In this document: piece after piece, positions 1-7,146 of the stretch
Numbering within the stretch: the stretch's first letter is position 1
Layout: each line of letters opens with the position of its first letter
Origin: Oscillospiraceae bacterium
GTDB lineage: Bacteria > Bacillota > Clostridia > Oscillospirales > Ruminococcaceae
Assembly (NCBI GenBank): GCA_016297675.1
Contig: JAEDGE010000050.1
Location: 1-13,089 of the forward strand
Length of the DNA stretch: 13,089 nt
Direction: 5' to 3'
The notes under the pieces: model-generated
What the model was told of the DNA's origin: nothing
Databases searched by the model: none
Seen by the model: only the letters and a program-made list of their open reading frames with translations
Program-made: the position numbers and the translations under genes

Positions 1-3
1 TAT

Positions 4-420
4 TTAAATCTCATGATTATGCCGTCTGGAGACTTTCAACCGGTTCATCGCACGGTTCAAGGCTGCCTGTGACTGGTAATACTGCAAAATGCTCTGCCGC
101 TGCCGTAGCCGTTCCTTTGCACGGGCTGCCGCTTCTGCGGCACGCTTCGCATCAATTTCCTCCGGCAGTTCAATGGCATCGCCCAAAATCAAGGCATAAT
201 CATCACGGATTTCCGCAAATCCTTCACTGATGGAGGCATACCGCCATTCTCCGTCTACCTTGTATTGAATTTCTCCCGGACTGACAATCGTAACCAGCGA
301 TTCATGCCCCGGCAGGATTCCAACCAGACCATCCTGTGCCGGATAGATCAGGTGTTCACAGTCACCGACAAAGAACGGTCGGTCTGCTGCCAGCAGCTCC
401 AGTTTGAATGTTTTTGCCAT
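4..420 (-). CDS. atpC: F1Fo ATP synthase subunit epsilon
   Basis: This 138-residue protein is the epsilon subunit of the F1 sector. It sits on the rotor with gamma and in many bacteria restrains ATP hydrolysis. The N-terminal half (about residues 1-85) reads as the family beta-sandwich, with PAQDGLVGILPGHESLVTIV and an SEGFAEI stretch. The C-terminal half is an Ala/Arg/Gln-rich helical hairpin ending in basic residues. The ATG at 420 is preceded by GAGGG with good spacing and lies 14 bases after the atpD stop. It is the last atp gene visible, and its TAA lies at 4-6, so the operon terminator, if it follows directly, is outside the window. Length and motifs are normal. Confidence 0.95.
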   Translation of the reverse strand: MAKTFKLELLAADRPFFVGDCEHLIYPAQDGLVGILPGHESLVTIVSPGEIQYKVDGEWRYASISEGFAEIRDDYALILGDAIELPEEIDAKRAAEAAARAKERLRQRQSILQYYQSQAALNRAMNRLKVSRRHNHEI

Positions 421-434
421 GCTGCATCCCTCGC

Positions 435-1829
435 TTATGCTGTTGTCTGCATCTTCTTTGCATTTTCGATGACTTCGTCAATGGTACCAGCCATAAAGAA
501 TGCATTTTCCGGATATTCATCCATGTCACCGTCAATAATCATCTTAAAACCACGGATGGTTTCTTTCAGTGGGACATATTTCCCCGGTGTACCAGTGAAG
601 ACTTCTGCCACATGGAATGGCTGCGACAGGAATTTCTGAATCTTTCTGGCACGGAAGACAGCCGTTTTATCCTCTTCGTCCAGTTCTTCCATGCCCAAAA
701 TGGCGATGATATCCTGCAATTCCTTATACCGCTGCAACAACTCCTGTACCTGCCGTGCAACCTGATAATGCTCTTCGCCAACGACTTCCGGTTCCAGAAT
801 ACGGGACGAGGATTCCAGCGGATCGACCGCCGGATAAATGCCCTGTTCTACAATCTTTCTGGAAAGTACCGTGGTAGCATCCAAATGGGCAAATGTCGTT
901 GCCGGAGCTGGGTCGGTCAAGTCATCTGCCGGTACATAAACTGCCTGTACGGAGGTGATAGAACCATCCTTTGTGGAGGTAATTCGTTCCTGTAATTCGC
1001 CGACTTCGTTTGCCAGTGTCGGCTGATAGCCAACGGCAGATGGCATTCTGCCCAGCAGAGCCGAAACCTCCGAGCCAGCCTGTACATAACGGAAGATATT
1101 ATCAATAAACAGCAGCACGTCCTGATGGCGTTCATCTCGGAAGTATTCTGCCATTGTCAAGCCGGTCTGTGCGACACGCATACGGGACCCCGGCGGTTCG
1201 TTCATTTGCCCGAATACCAAAGCCGTTTTGCTGATAACGCCGGATTCTTTCATCTCGTTCCAAAGGTCGTTGCCCTCTCTGGAACGTTCCCCGACACCAG
1301 TGAAAATGGAATACCCGCCGTGCTCGGTGGCAACGTTCCGAATCAATTCCTGAATCAATACGGTTTTTCCGACACCGGCACCGCCGAACAGACCGATTTT
1401 ACCACCCTTTGCATACGGTGCCAACAGGTCAATGACCTTGATGCCGGTTTCCAGAATTTCTACTACCGGACTTTGATTCCGGAAGGATGGGGCTTCTCTG
1501 TGGATTGGCCACTTCTGTTCTGTCTGTACTGCACCGGCATTGTCAATGGGTTCGCCTAAGACATTAAACATTCTGCCCAGTGTCTGTTCGCCGACCGGTA
1601 CGCGAATGCAGCTTCCGGTTGCTGTAACAGGCATATCTTTTGCCAGACCGTCTGTTGCAGACAGGCTGATGCAGCGGACAACGCCGTTGCCCATGTGCTG
1701 TGCCACTTCCATGACACATTTTTTATGATCGAACTCGACTGTCAGAGCGTCTTTGATCATCGGCAGCTTGCCGGAGAATGCGACATCAATGACAGGACCG
1801 AGAATTTGTACAATTTTTCCGGTTTCCAT
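435..1829 (-). CDS. atpD: F1Fo ATP synthase subunit beta (catalytic)
   Basis: This 464-residue protein is the catalytic beta subunit of F1, which makes ATP from ADP and phosphate in alternation with alpha. Visible motifs are the Walker A loop GGAGVGKT at residues 149-156, the catalytic glutamate in GVGERSREGNDLW (E181), the Walker B region LLFIDNIFR (about 239-247), RMPSAVGYQPTLA (about 261-273) and a DELSEED-type lever loop written MEELDEED (380-387). The ATG at 1829 follows GAGAGGAG by 8 bases. The gene lies 29 bases after atpG and 14 before atpC. One small oddity is RYVQAGSEVS where RFTQ or RYTQ is commoner; the nucleotide-binding residues themselves look intact. Confidence 0.97.
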   Translation of the reverse strand: METGKIVQILGPVIDVAFSGKLPMIKDALTVEFDHKKCVMEVAQHMGNGVVRCISLSATDGLAKDMPVTATGSCIRVPVGEQTLGRMFNVLGEPIDNAGAVQTEQKWPIHREAPSFRNQSPVVEILETGIKVIDLLAPYAKGGKIGLFGGAGVGKTVLIQELIRNVATEHGGYSIFTGVGERSREGNDLWNEMKESGVISKTALVFGQMNEPPGSRMRVAQTGLTMAEYFRDERHQDVLLFIDNIFRYVQAGSEVSALLGRMPSAVGYQPTLANEVGELQERITSTKDGSITSVQAVYVPADDLTDPAPATTFAHLDATTVLSRKIVEQGIYPAVDPLESSSRILEPEVVGEEHYQVARQVQELLQRYKELQDIIAILGMEELDEEDKTAVFRARKIQKFLSQPFHVAEVFTGTPGKYVPLKETIRGFKMIIDGDMDEYPENAFFMAGTIDEVIENAKKMQTTA

Positions 1830-1858
1830 GCTTCGGACTCCTCTCTATGCCATGATGG

Positions 1859-2752
1859 TTACAGTGCAGAATTTGCACCGCTGACGACTTCGGTAATTTC
1901 CTGTGTGATAGCGGCCTGTCTGGCACGGTTATACTGAAGAGAAAGCGATTGCAGCATATCTTTTGCACTGGTTGTAGCAGAGTCCATTGCCGTCATACGG
2001 GCCTGCTGTTCGCTGCAAAACGATTCGACCATTGCACCATAAATCAACCCCTTCATAAAATTCGGGGTCAGGTGCTCCATAACGGCTTCCACAGTCGGAT
2101 AGAAGGTTGCTTCGTGGTGACGGGTGACATCGGTGTCACTGGTGACAAAGTTATGGACATTCAGCGGCAACAGCCGTTGTACCTTTGGCTCGAACGTCAT
2201 AGAATTGATCATTTTGGTGTAGACAATATAGACATCATCCACTTTTCGCTGTTCAAACAGATCCAGCATCTGGTGTGCGATTTTCAATGCACGGTACAGG
2301 GTTGGATTCTGGGTCGTCTGGATAAATTCCGCATCTACGTCCAGTTCACCGGCTCTTGCCTTGCGTTGAAAATACATTCTGCCGACCTGTCCCATGACGA
2401 ACAGACGGGCATACTCACACTGCTCCATTTCACTTTCCGCTTTTTTGATGACATTGTGGTTATACGAACCGCACATGCCCTTGTCCGCAGTGATGATAAT
2501 AAATGCCTTTTTCCGCTTATCTGCTGCAATTTCCGGACGGCTGTCAAAAAAACGCATATCAATATTTTCCGGTGCACGGGACAGAATACTCCGCATCGCA
2601 TACAGCAGCTTGTTGAAATATGGCTCAGTGGCAGCCAGATCTTTTTTTGCCTTCTTCAGTTTGGAAGAGGAAATCAGGTACATGGCATTTGTAATCTTCA
2701 TAATATCGTTGATACTCTTAATCCGATCCCGGATTTCCCGCATATTTGACAT
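1859..2752 (-). CDS. atpG: F1Fo ATP synthase subunit gamma (central shaft)
   Basis: This 297-residue protein is the gamma subunit, the central stalk that turns inside the alpha3-beta3 ring. The N-terminal helix MREIRDRIKSINDIMKITNA and the C-terminal helix (ARMTAMDSATTSAKDML, then RARQAAITQEITEVVSGA) are the two halves of the family coiled coil. Between them is a Rossmann-like segment with ITADKGMCGSYN. It is close to the usual length of about 285-290. The ATG at 2752 follows the atpA TAA by a single base, and its ribosome site (AGGTGA) lies inside the last codons of atpA, so the two genes are probably translationally coupled. Confidence 0.96.
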   Translation of the reverse strand: MSNMREIRDRIKSINDIMKITNAMYLISSSKLKKAKKDLAATEPYFNKLLYAMRSILSRAPENIDMRFFDSRPEIAADKRKKAFIIITADKGMCGSYNHNVIKKAESEMEQCEYARLFVMGQVGRMYFQRKARAGELDVDAEFIQTTQNPTLYRALKIAHQMLDLFEQRKVDDVYIVYTKMINSMTFEPKVQRLLPLNVHNFVTSDTDVTRHHEATFYPTVEAVMEHLTPNFMKGLIYGAMVESFCSEQQARMTAMDSATTSAKDMLQSLSLQYNRARQAAITQEITEVVSGANSAL

Positions 2753-2753
2753 C

Positions 2754-4253
2754 TTACTTCACCTGCTTTTTATAGGCTTCTGCTGTTGCCAGCAAGTCTG
2801 CTTTTGCCTCATCAGAAAGATTGCCCGTGGTTTGGATTTCTTGTATCAACTGGGATTTGTTCTGCTCCAGATGTGCCAGCAGATGATTGGTAAATTCCCG
2901 AATGTCATGCAATGGGATGTCGTCGAGCAGCCGTTCCGAAGCCACGCACAACAGGCAGACCTGCTTCCAAAGTGGCAGCGGATGATACAGCGGCTGCTTG
3001 AGCAGTTCCATCAGCACATGCCCGTGGTCAAGCATTGCCTGTGTTGCCGGATCCAGGTCGGAGCTGAACTGCGTAAAGACTTCCATTTCCCGGAACTGTG
3101 CCAGTTCAATCCGCATTTTACCAGCTACTTTTTTGATGGCTTTGGTCTGTGCCGCACCGCCGACACGGGAAACAGACAGACCGACATTGACTGCCGGACG
3201 CATACCGGCGAAGAACAGTTCACTCTCTAAGAAAATCTGACCATCTGTAATGGAGATGACATTGGTCGGAATATAGGCAGACAAATCGCCTGCCTGTGTT
3301 TCGATGATTGGCAAGGCAGTAATGGAGCCACCGCCGTGTGCATCATCCAATCGGCAGGAACGTTCCAGCAGACGGGAATGCAGATAGAACACATCGCCCG
3401 GATAGGCTTCTCGCCCCGGCGGACGATGGAGCAGCAGGGACATGGCACGATAGGCAACAGCGTGCTTGGAAAGGTCATCGTAGACGATCAGAACATCCTT
3501 TCCCTGCATCATAAAATATTCTGCCATTGCCGTACCGGAATAAGGTGCAATATACTGTACCGGAGCCGGTGCACTGGCAGAAGCGGAAACAACAATGGTA
3601 TAGTCCATTGCGTCATATTTTTTCAAGGTGTTTACGATTTTGGCAACCGTTGAGGACTTCTGACCGATGGCAACATAGATACAGATGACATCCTGTCCCT
3701 TTTGGTTGATAATCGTATCCACAGCAATGGAGGTTTTACCGGTCTGCCGGTCGCCGATGATCAATTCTCTCTGACCCCGTCCAATTGGGAACATGGAGTC
3801 AATGGAAAGGATACCGGTTTGCAGCGGAACGCTGACAGATTTTCTGTCAGCCACGCCGGCTGCCTCTCGTTCAATCGGATAATAGTCTTCTGGTTCAATC
3901 GGAGCACCGCCGTCAATCGGAGCCCCCAGTGCGTCCACGACTCTGCCGATTAAGGCAGAACCAACGCCGACACCGGCACGCTTCTTGGTACGCATGACCT
4001 GCGTTCCCTCTGTAATGCCGTAGTCGGAGCCAAGCAGAACGACACCAACCGTCTTCTCTTCCAGATTCTGTATAATTCCACGGACACCGGTTTCAAATTC
4101 GACCAGTTCGCCGTACATGGCATGCTGCATGCCGTAGACGGTTGCAATGCCGTCGCCGACCCGAATGACGGTGCCGCCTTCCTGTACGCCGGTTTTCCGG
4201 TCAAAGTCCGCAATTTCACTTTTTAAAACGGAAATGATTTCACTTGCATTCAT
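2754..4253 (-). CDS. atpA: F1Fo ATP synthase subunit alpha (regulatory)
   Basis: This 499-residue protein is the non-catalytic nucleotide-binding alpha subunit of F1. The N-terminal barrel domain carries VRVGDGIATVYGM-like sequence (about residues 30-42). Walker A is GDRQTGKT at 167-174, Walker B is VLIVYDDLSKHA (about 254-265), LLLHRPPGREAYPGDVFYLHSRLLER is read across 273-298 in its usual place, and the arginine finger is in VSRVGGAAQT (R363). The C-terminal helical domain is complete. The ATG at 4253 has AGGAGGG 12 bases upstream, a slightly long spacing. It lies 19 bases after atpH and one base before atpG. Length and motif order are typical. Confidence 0.97.
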   Translation of the reverse strand: MNASEIISVLKSEIADFDRKTGVQEGGTVIRVGDGIATVYGMQHAMYGELVEFETGVRGIIQNLEEKTVGVVLLGSDYGITEGTQVMRTKKRAGVGVGSALIGRVVDALGAPIDGGAPIEPEDYYPIEREAAGVADRKSVSVPLQTGILSIDSMFPIGRGQRELIIGDRQTGKTSIAVDTIINQKGQDVICIYVAIGQKSSTVAKIVNTLKKYDAMDYTIVVSASASAPAPVQYIAPYSGTAMAEYFMMQGKDVLIVYDDLSKHAVAYRAMSLLLHRPPGREAYPGDVFYLHSRLLERSCRLDDAHGGGSITALPIIETQAGDLSAYIPTNVISITDGQIFLESELFFAGMRPAVNVGLSVSRVGGAAQTKAIKKVAGKMRIELAQFREMEVFTQFSSDLDPATQAMLDHGHVLMELLKQPLYHPLPLWKQVCLLCVASERLLDDIPLHDIREFTNHLLAHLEQNKSQLIQEIQTTGNLSDEAKADLLATAEAYKKQVK

Positions 4254-4272
4254 GGATACACATTCCCTCCTG

Positions 4273-4776
4273 TCACTGTCCTGCTAATTTTTTTTGCAGG
4301 GTTTTTAAGGTATACCGCAAACTGCGGTCATACACGAGATCACCAATTCGCAGGACAAATCCGCCACGCAATGCAGGATTTTCCTGCAACGTCAGCACTG
4401 CCTGCTGTTTGCCGCTGACCTTCTTTGCAAACTGCCGGATACCGGCTTGCTGTTCTTCTGTCAGCGGTGTGACATATTCCACAACGGCATGGACACAGTC
4501 TTCTGCCTGCCGTTTTTTCTCATAGAATGCCTGAAAAATTTCCGGTACATAGGCTGCCTCTGCATTTTTGCAGAGCACACAGAATAGCTCCTGCAATTCT
4601 TTTGGGAATACTTTTCGGACAACCGCTTCTTTTTCCGGAAAGGAAATGGTGGGATTGGTCAGAGTCTCGCTGAGTGCCGGACAACATTCCCAGACTGCCT
4701 GAGCGGTTTTTACCGTTTCCATGGAATATTGCAGTTCTAACATTGCCTGTGCATAACATTCAGCCGGACGGCTCAT
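4273..4776 (-). CDS. atpH: F1Fo ATP synthase subunit delta
   Basis: This 167-residue protein is the delta subunit (OSCP type), which joins the top of F1 to the peripheral stalk b subunits. The N-terminal helical domain starts with MSRPAECYAQAMLEL, close to the family YAxAL pattern. The conserved C-terminal signature is NPALRGGFVLRIGDLVYDRS followed by a basic amphipathic helix. It is slightly shorter than the usual 175-180 residues. Its ATG overlaps the atpF TGA in an ATGA junction (4773-4776), a strong sign of translational coupling in the operon. Delta is the least conserved F1 subunit, but position and C-terminal motif make the call firm. Confidence 0.93.
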   Translation of the reverse strand: MSRPAECYAQAMLELQYSMETVKTAQAVWECCPALSETLTNPTISFPEKEAVVRKVFPKELQELFCVLCKNAEAAYVPEIFQAFYEKKRQAEDCVHAVVEYVTPLTEEQQAGIRQFAKKVSGKQQAVLTLQENPALRGGFVLRIGDLVYDRSLRYTLKTLQKKLAGQ

Positions 4777-5261
4777 GACTTCACACCCTCTTCCGTTAAG
4801 AATGCGTCTACAATGCTGCGGTTTTCTGCATCATCCATTTTTGCCTCTACCAGCTTTGCAGCGGCTGCCAGAGCCAGATCTGCAATTTCCTTTTGTGCAC
4901 CAGCAAGGGTATTCTGCCGTTCTAAGGCAATTTCCTTTTGTGCGGCTTTTAGGAGCTGATCGGCTTCCTTCTGCGCCTGCTGCGTAATCTGATTGCCCTG
5001 TTCTTTTGCAGCAGCTCTTGCATTGGCAATGATGCCATTTGCCTCCTGCTTTGCACCGGAGAGCGTATCTTCATACTGCTGCCGCAGCTGCTGTGCTTCT
5101 GCAGCGGATGCTTTTGCCTGATCCAAGTCTGCCTGTACTGCTGCGGCACGCTGATCCATAATGTTCTGAATGCGTCCGAACAGGAACTTTTTCAGAAACA
5201 AAAACAGAACCAGAATATTGATGATGGAAAACACAATCGTCCAAATATCAAAGTCTAACAT
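4773..5261 (-). CDS. atpF: F1Fo ATP synthase subunit b (peripheral stalk)
   Basis: This 162-residue protein is the b subunit, the membrane-anchored peripheral stalk that holds F1 against rotation. One N-terminal membrane helix is visible (about residues 6-27, IWTIVFSIINILVLFLFLKKF), followed by a long Ala/Gln/Glu-rich charged coiled coil to the C-terminus, as in the family. Only one b gene is present, so the stalk is expected to be a homodimer. It starts 63 bases after the second c-subunit gene, the longest gap inside the operon, and overlaps atpH by four bases. That gap contains a small inverted repeat (5300-5313, CCTTT-CAGG-AAAGG on the coding strand). Confidence 0.94.
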   Translation of the reverse strand: MLDFDIWTIVFSIINILVLFLFLKKFLFGRIQNIMDQRAAAVQADLDQAKASAAEAQQLRQQYEDTLSGAKQEANGIIANARAAAKEQGNQITQQAQKEADQLLKAAQKEIALERQNTLAGAQKEIADLALAAAAKLVEAKMDDAENRSIVDAFLTEEGVKS

Positions 5262-5324
5262 AATTTCTGTTTCGTCCTGCTCTTTGGCAGAACGCAGCTC
5301 CTTTCCTGAAAGGATATCTGCTGA

Positions 5325-5531
5325 TCACTTCATGATGACCAGCAGCAGGGCAACTACGAAACCATAAATGGCGGTTGCTTCTGCCAGAGCACTGCCGAGC
5401 AGCAATGCTTTATTGATATCGCCGGCAGCCTCCGGCTGTCTTGCGATGGCTTCTACTGCCTTGGCTGTGGCAATGCCGATACCGAGCCCGGCACCGATAC
5501 CTGTTAAAACGGCGATTCCTGCTACAATCAT
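5325..5531 (-). CDS. atpE: F1Fo ATP synthase subunit c, second copy
   Basis: This 68-residue proteolipid is a c-ring subunit: two membrane helices joined by the conserved polar loop ARQPEAAGD. The ion-binding carboxylate is E51 in ALAEATAIYGF. It differs from the first copy (5553-5759) at only three residues (A3V, L12I, S23A). AGGAGG lies 9 bases before the ATG at 5531, and only 21 bases separate it from the first copy, so both should be co-transcribed and well translated. The Gln of the sodium-type signature (position of Ilyobacter Q32) is Ile here and Ser66 is Ala, which points to proton coupling. It could form a mixed ring with copy 1 or simply add dosage. Confidence 0.95.
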   Translation of the reverse strand: MIVAGIAVLTGIGAGLGIGIATAKAVEAIARQPEAAGDINKALLLGSALAEATAIYGFVVALLLVIMK

Positions 5532-5552
5532 GTTCTTTTCCTCCTGTGATGT

Positions 5553-5759
5553 TTACTTCATGATGACCAGAAGCAATGCGACAACGAAACCGTAAATCGC
5601 AGTTGCTTCTGCCAAAGCACTGCCGAGCAGCAATGCTTTATTGATATCGCCGGCAGCCTCCGGCTGTCTTGCGATGGCTTCTACTGCCTTAGATGTGGCA
5701 ATGCCGATGCCCAGACCGGCACCAAGACCAGTTAAAACGGCAATTCCTGCTGCAATCAT
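5553..5759 (-). CDS. atpE: F1Fo ATP synthase subunit c, first copy
   Basis: This is a 68-residue c-ring subunit with two membrane helices, the polar loop ARQPEAAGD and the ion-binding E51. The frame is open upstream to 5783, but the start is placed at the internal ATG at 5759. A GAGGAGG ribosome site lies directly upstream of this ATG, and the resulting protein aligns end to end with the second copy. The upstream codons overlap the atpB stop and encode only the ribosome site read as Asn-Glu-Glu-Glu. The atpB stop itself runs into that ribosome site (TGAGGAGG), suggesting coupled translation. The lack of the sodium-site Gln and Ser again suggests a proton-driven ring. Confidence 0.95.
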   Translation of the reverse strand: MIAAGIAVLTGLGAGLGIGIATSKAVEAIARQPEAAGDINKALLLGSALAEATAIYGFVVALLLVIMK

Positions 5760-5772
5760 GTTGATTTCCTCC

Positions 5773-6471
5773 TCATTTCTCATGTTGTTCCATGCCCTCC
5801 GCCATAAACAGCGAAGTCAAAAATACGAATACATATGCTTGAATCAGCCCGTCAAACACATCGAAGTACATACTGAGTACCATTGGTATAATCAGACCAC
5901 AGACGTGTTCAATCAGCTTCATGACAACAAAAGCACCCAATACATTACCGAATAGTCGCATACAGAGCGAAAGCGGACGAATGCCCAGTTCCATAATGTT
6001 AATGGGGAGCATAATTGCCATTGGTTTGGTGAAGGATGACAAAAAGCCTTTCAAGCCGCCCTGTGCCCGGAATGTGGACACTTCAATCAGGATAATGCTG
6101 AGCAGTGCAAATGCAACGGTGACATTGATATCCTTCGTCGGCGGTTTGATGCCGAATCCAAACATTCCAACCAAGTTGGAGATGCCAAGCAGCAGCAGCA
6201 CCGTGCCCAGATAAGCGAAGTACGGTCTTCCAGCCTTTCCCATGTTGCCTTCCAAGAAGTTGTTGACCCATGTGACCGCAGATTCCAAGAGTGCCTGTCC
6301 TCTGCCGGGGACAATTTTTAGATTGCGTGTCAAAAGCAGGACTGCAATCATGATGACCGCCATAATGCCCCACATGACTACAATGGATTCATGTACTGGG
6401 ATTCCGCCGAACAGCGGAATGGTAAAGGCGACTTCGTTTTGCAGTTCCTCAGTCAATGCTTCTCCCATCAT
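5773..6471 (-). CDS. atpB: F1Fo ATP synthase subunit a (proton channel)
   Basis: This is the a subunit, the membrane stator that forms the ion half-channels beside the c-ring. It is hydrophobic, with at least five membrane segments, and has the essential arginine in LCMRLFGNVLGAF (R172 from the start chosen here), plus PINIMELGIRPLSL and a C-terminal FVFLTSLFMAEG helix. The frame is open to a TTG at 6531, but no ribosome site precedes that TTG or the ATG at 6519. At 6471 an ATG (with a second at 6468) follows GGAGAGG by 8 bases and gives a family-like N-terminus MMGEALTEEL, so 232 residues is the preferred length. It is the first gene of the operon; atpI is not seen upstream. Confidence 0.93.
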   Translation of the reverse strand: MMGEALTEELQNEVAFTIPLFGGIPVHESIVVMWGIMAVIMIAVLLLTRNLKIVPGRGQALLESAVTWVNNFLEGNMGKAGRPYFAYLGTVLLLLGISNLVGMFGFGIKPPTKDINVTVAFALLSIILIEVSTFRAQGGLKGFLSSFTKPMAIMLPINIMELGIRPLSLCMRLFGNVLGAFVVMKLIEHVCGLIIPMVLSMYFDVFDGLIQAYVFVFLTSLFMAEGMEQHEK

Positions 6472-6581
6472 CTCACCATCCTCTCCTACAAGCTCTTTTG
6501 CAGCAATTGCAAAAGGCATCTGCCGTGTCAACGGCAGGCTTAAAAGTGTTGATGATTAGAACGTTGTTGTGTTTCGTTCTG
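6472..6581 (-). promoter_or_regulatory. Structured 5' leader of the atp operon
   Basis: This is the predicted leader of about 110 bases between the atp promoter and the preferred atpB start. It contains three consecutive inverted repeats on the transcribed strand: AGAACG/CGTTCT with an 11-base loop (6558-6580), CTGCCGT/ACGGCAG with loop TGAC (6520-6537) and CTTTTGCA/TGCAAAAG with loop ATTGC (6495-6515). The ribosome site GGAGAGG (6480-6486) follows the third. The arms are seen directly; a regulatory role is inferred. No U-tract follows any hairpin, so these are not intrinsic terminators. Confidence 0.55.
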
Positions 6582-6587
6582 CTTATC

Positions 6588-6616
6588 ATTATACACAGGT
6601 TTTTGTGGGAATGCAA
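6588..6616 (-). promoter_or_regulatory. Sigma-A promoter of the atp operon
   Basis: On the minus strand TTGCAT (6611-6616) is followed after 17 bases by a perfect TATAAT (6588-6593), with a TGTG just before the -10. Transcription would start near 6581, about 110 bases before the atpB start. Nothing else lies between it and the operon, so it is the most direct atp promoter. Confidence 0.8.
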
Positions 6617-6709
6617 GCATTAAAACACGTCAAAATGGCGAATATGGGACAAATGATAGAAAGCAGTTGCGTATACAACGGTTCAGTTTATTCGGAATTT
6701 TGGCGGATT

Positions 6710-6882
6710 TATACTAGGCTCTATTGCAAAATCTACAATTTTGCAATACCGGCAATGCATTGCCGGTGGTGGCTTTGCCACCAAGAGCCGCCGTTCATAC
6801 TGTCCTCGCAAAGCCGATGGCTTTGCAGCCGCTTTTAGCGGCATTGCAAACAACAGTGTTGTTTGCAATAGAGGACAGTATA
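6710..6882. repeat. Twin-cloverleaf palindromic element (MITE-like)
   Basis: This 173-bp element is almost wholly self-complementary. Left cloverleaf: outer stem GGCTCT (6717-6722) with AGAGCC (6784-6789), enclosing hairpins 6723-6747 (10-bp arms ATTGCAAAAT/ATTTTGCAAT), 6749-6766 (perfect palindrome CCGGCAATGCATTGCCGG) and 6767-6783 (TGGTGGC-TTT-GCCACCA), with one unpaired base at the junction. Right cloverleaf: 11-bp outer stem 6797-6807 with 6871-6881, enclosing 6808-6826 (GCAAAGCC-GAT-GGCTTTGC), 6828-6842 (GCCGCT-TTT-AGCGGC) and 6843-6869 (12-bp arms, loop AGT). The outermost 21 bases of each end are inverted copies (18 of 21 match), starting TATACT and ending CTCTATTGCAAA. TA at each edge could be a target duplication. 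Whether it is a mobile repeat or a structured RNA is undecided. Confidence 0.8.
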
Positions 6883-6900
6883 CAATCAGCACTTTTAATC

Positions 6901-6929
6901 ATTATAGAACTTTCAGGGCAAAAAGTCAA
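6901..6929 (-). promoter_or_regulatory. Sigma-A promoter reading into the cloverleaf element
   Basis: On the minus strand TTGACT (6924-6929), 17 bases, then TATAAT (6901-6906). The predicted start near 6894 lies a dozen bases before the edge of the twin-cloverleaf element, so the element would form the first part of the transcript. That transcript could continue through the atp promoter into atpB, since no intrinsic terminator is seen in between. Confidence 0.7.
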
Positions 6930-7096
6930 TGTTTTCGGACTTTCCTTTTTGCACGATTTTTCTTGAAAAATCAGGTCTTTTTTCGCTGAAAAGAATGTTT
7001 TTGAAAGTTTGGGAAGATGATGTCAAAGGTTCTGATTGTTTCACAACGCTTTTTCGTGCATGTTCACAAAAAGACAACTGTATGCAGGCAGCAAAC

Positions 7097-7146
7097 AAAA
7101 AATGAAAAACAGAAGCACCGTTACCCAATTGGATAGCGGTGCTTCT
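7097..7146 (-). terminator. Intrinsic terminator of the small RNA
   Basis: 10-bp arms AGAAGCACCG (7111-7120) and CGGTGCTTCT (7137-7146), with further inner pairing closing on an AATT loop. On the minus strand the hairpin is followed by GTTTTTCATTTTTTG. The U-rich side is only on the minus strand, so it ends minus-strand transcription coming from 7292 or from purB. Confidence 0.8.

Noticed and set aside
435..1829. Unusual RYVQ in beta as a sign of a divergent or non-functional enzyme
   Set aside because: Walker A, the catalytic Glu, Walker B and the lever loop are all intact, so it looks like ordinary lineage variation.
5760..5783. Eight-residue N-terminal extension of the first c subunit
   Set aside because: Those codons are the ribosome site of the gene itself and overlap the end of atpB; the second copy begins at the equivalent of the internal ATG.
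6472..6531. N-terminal extension of atpB from a TTG at 6531 (20 extra residues)
   Set aside because: No ribosome site precedes the TTG, the stretch is made of two perfect hairpins, and a strong GGAGAGG site points to the ATG at 6471.
6955..6972. Hairpin GATTTTTC-TT-GAAAAATC as a terminator
   Set aside because: The stem is A/T-only apart from its end pairs, the loop is too small, and the T-run on the plus strand is offset by six bases; no transcript from that strand is predicted to end there.
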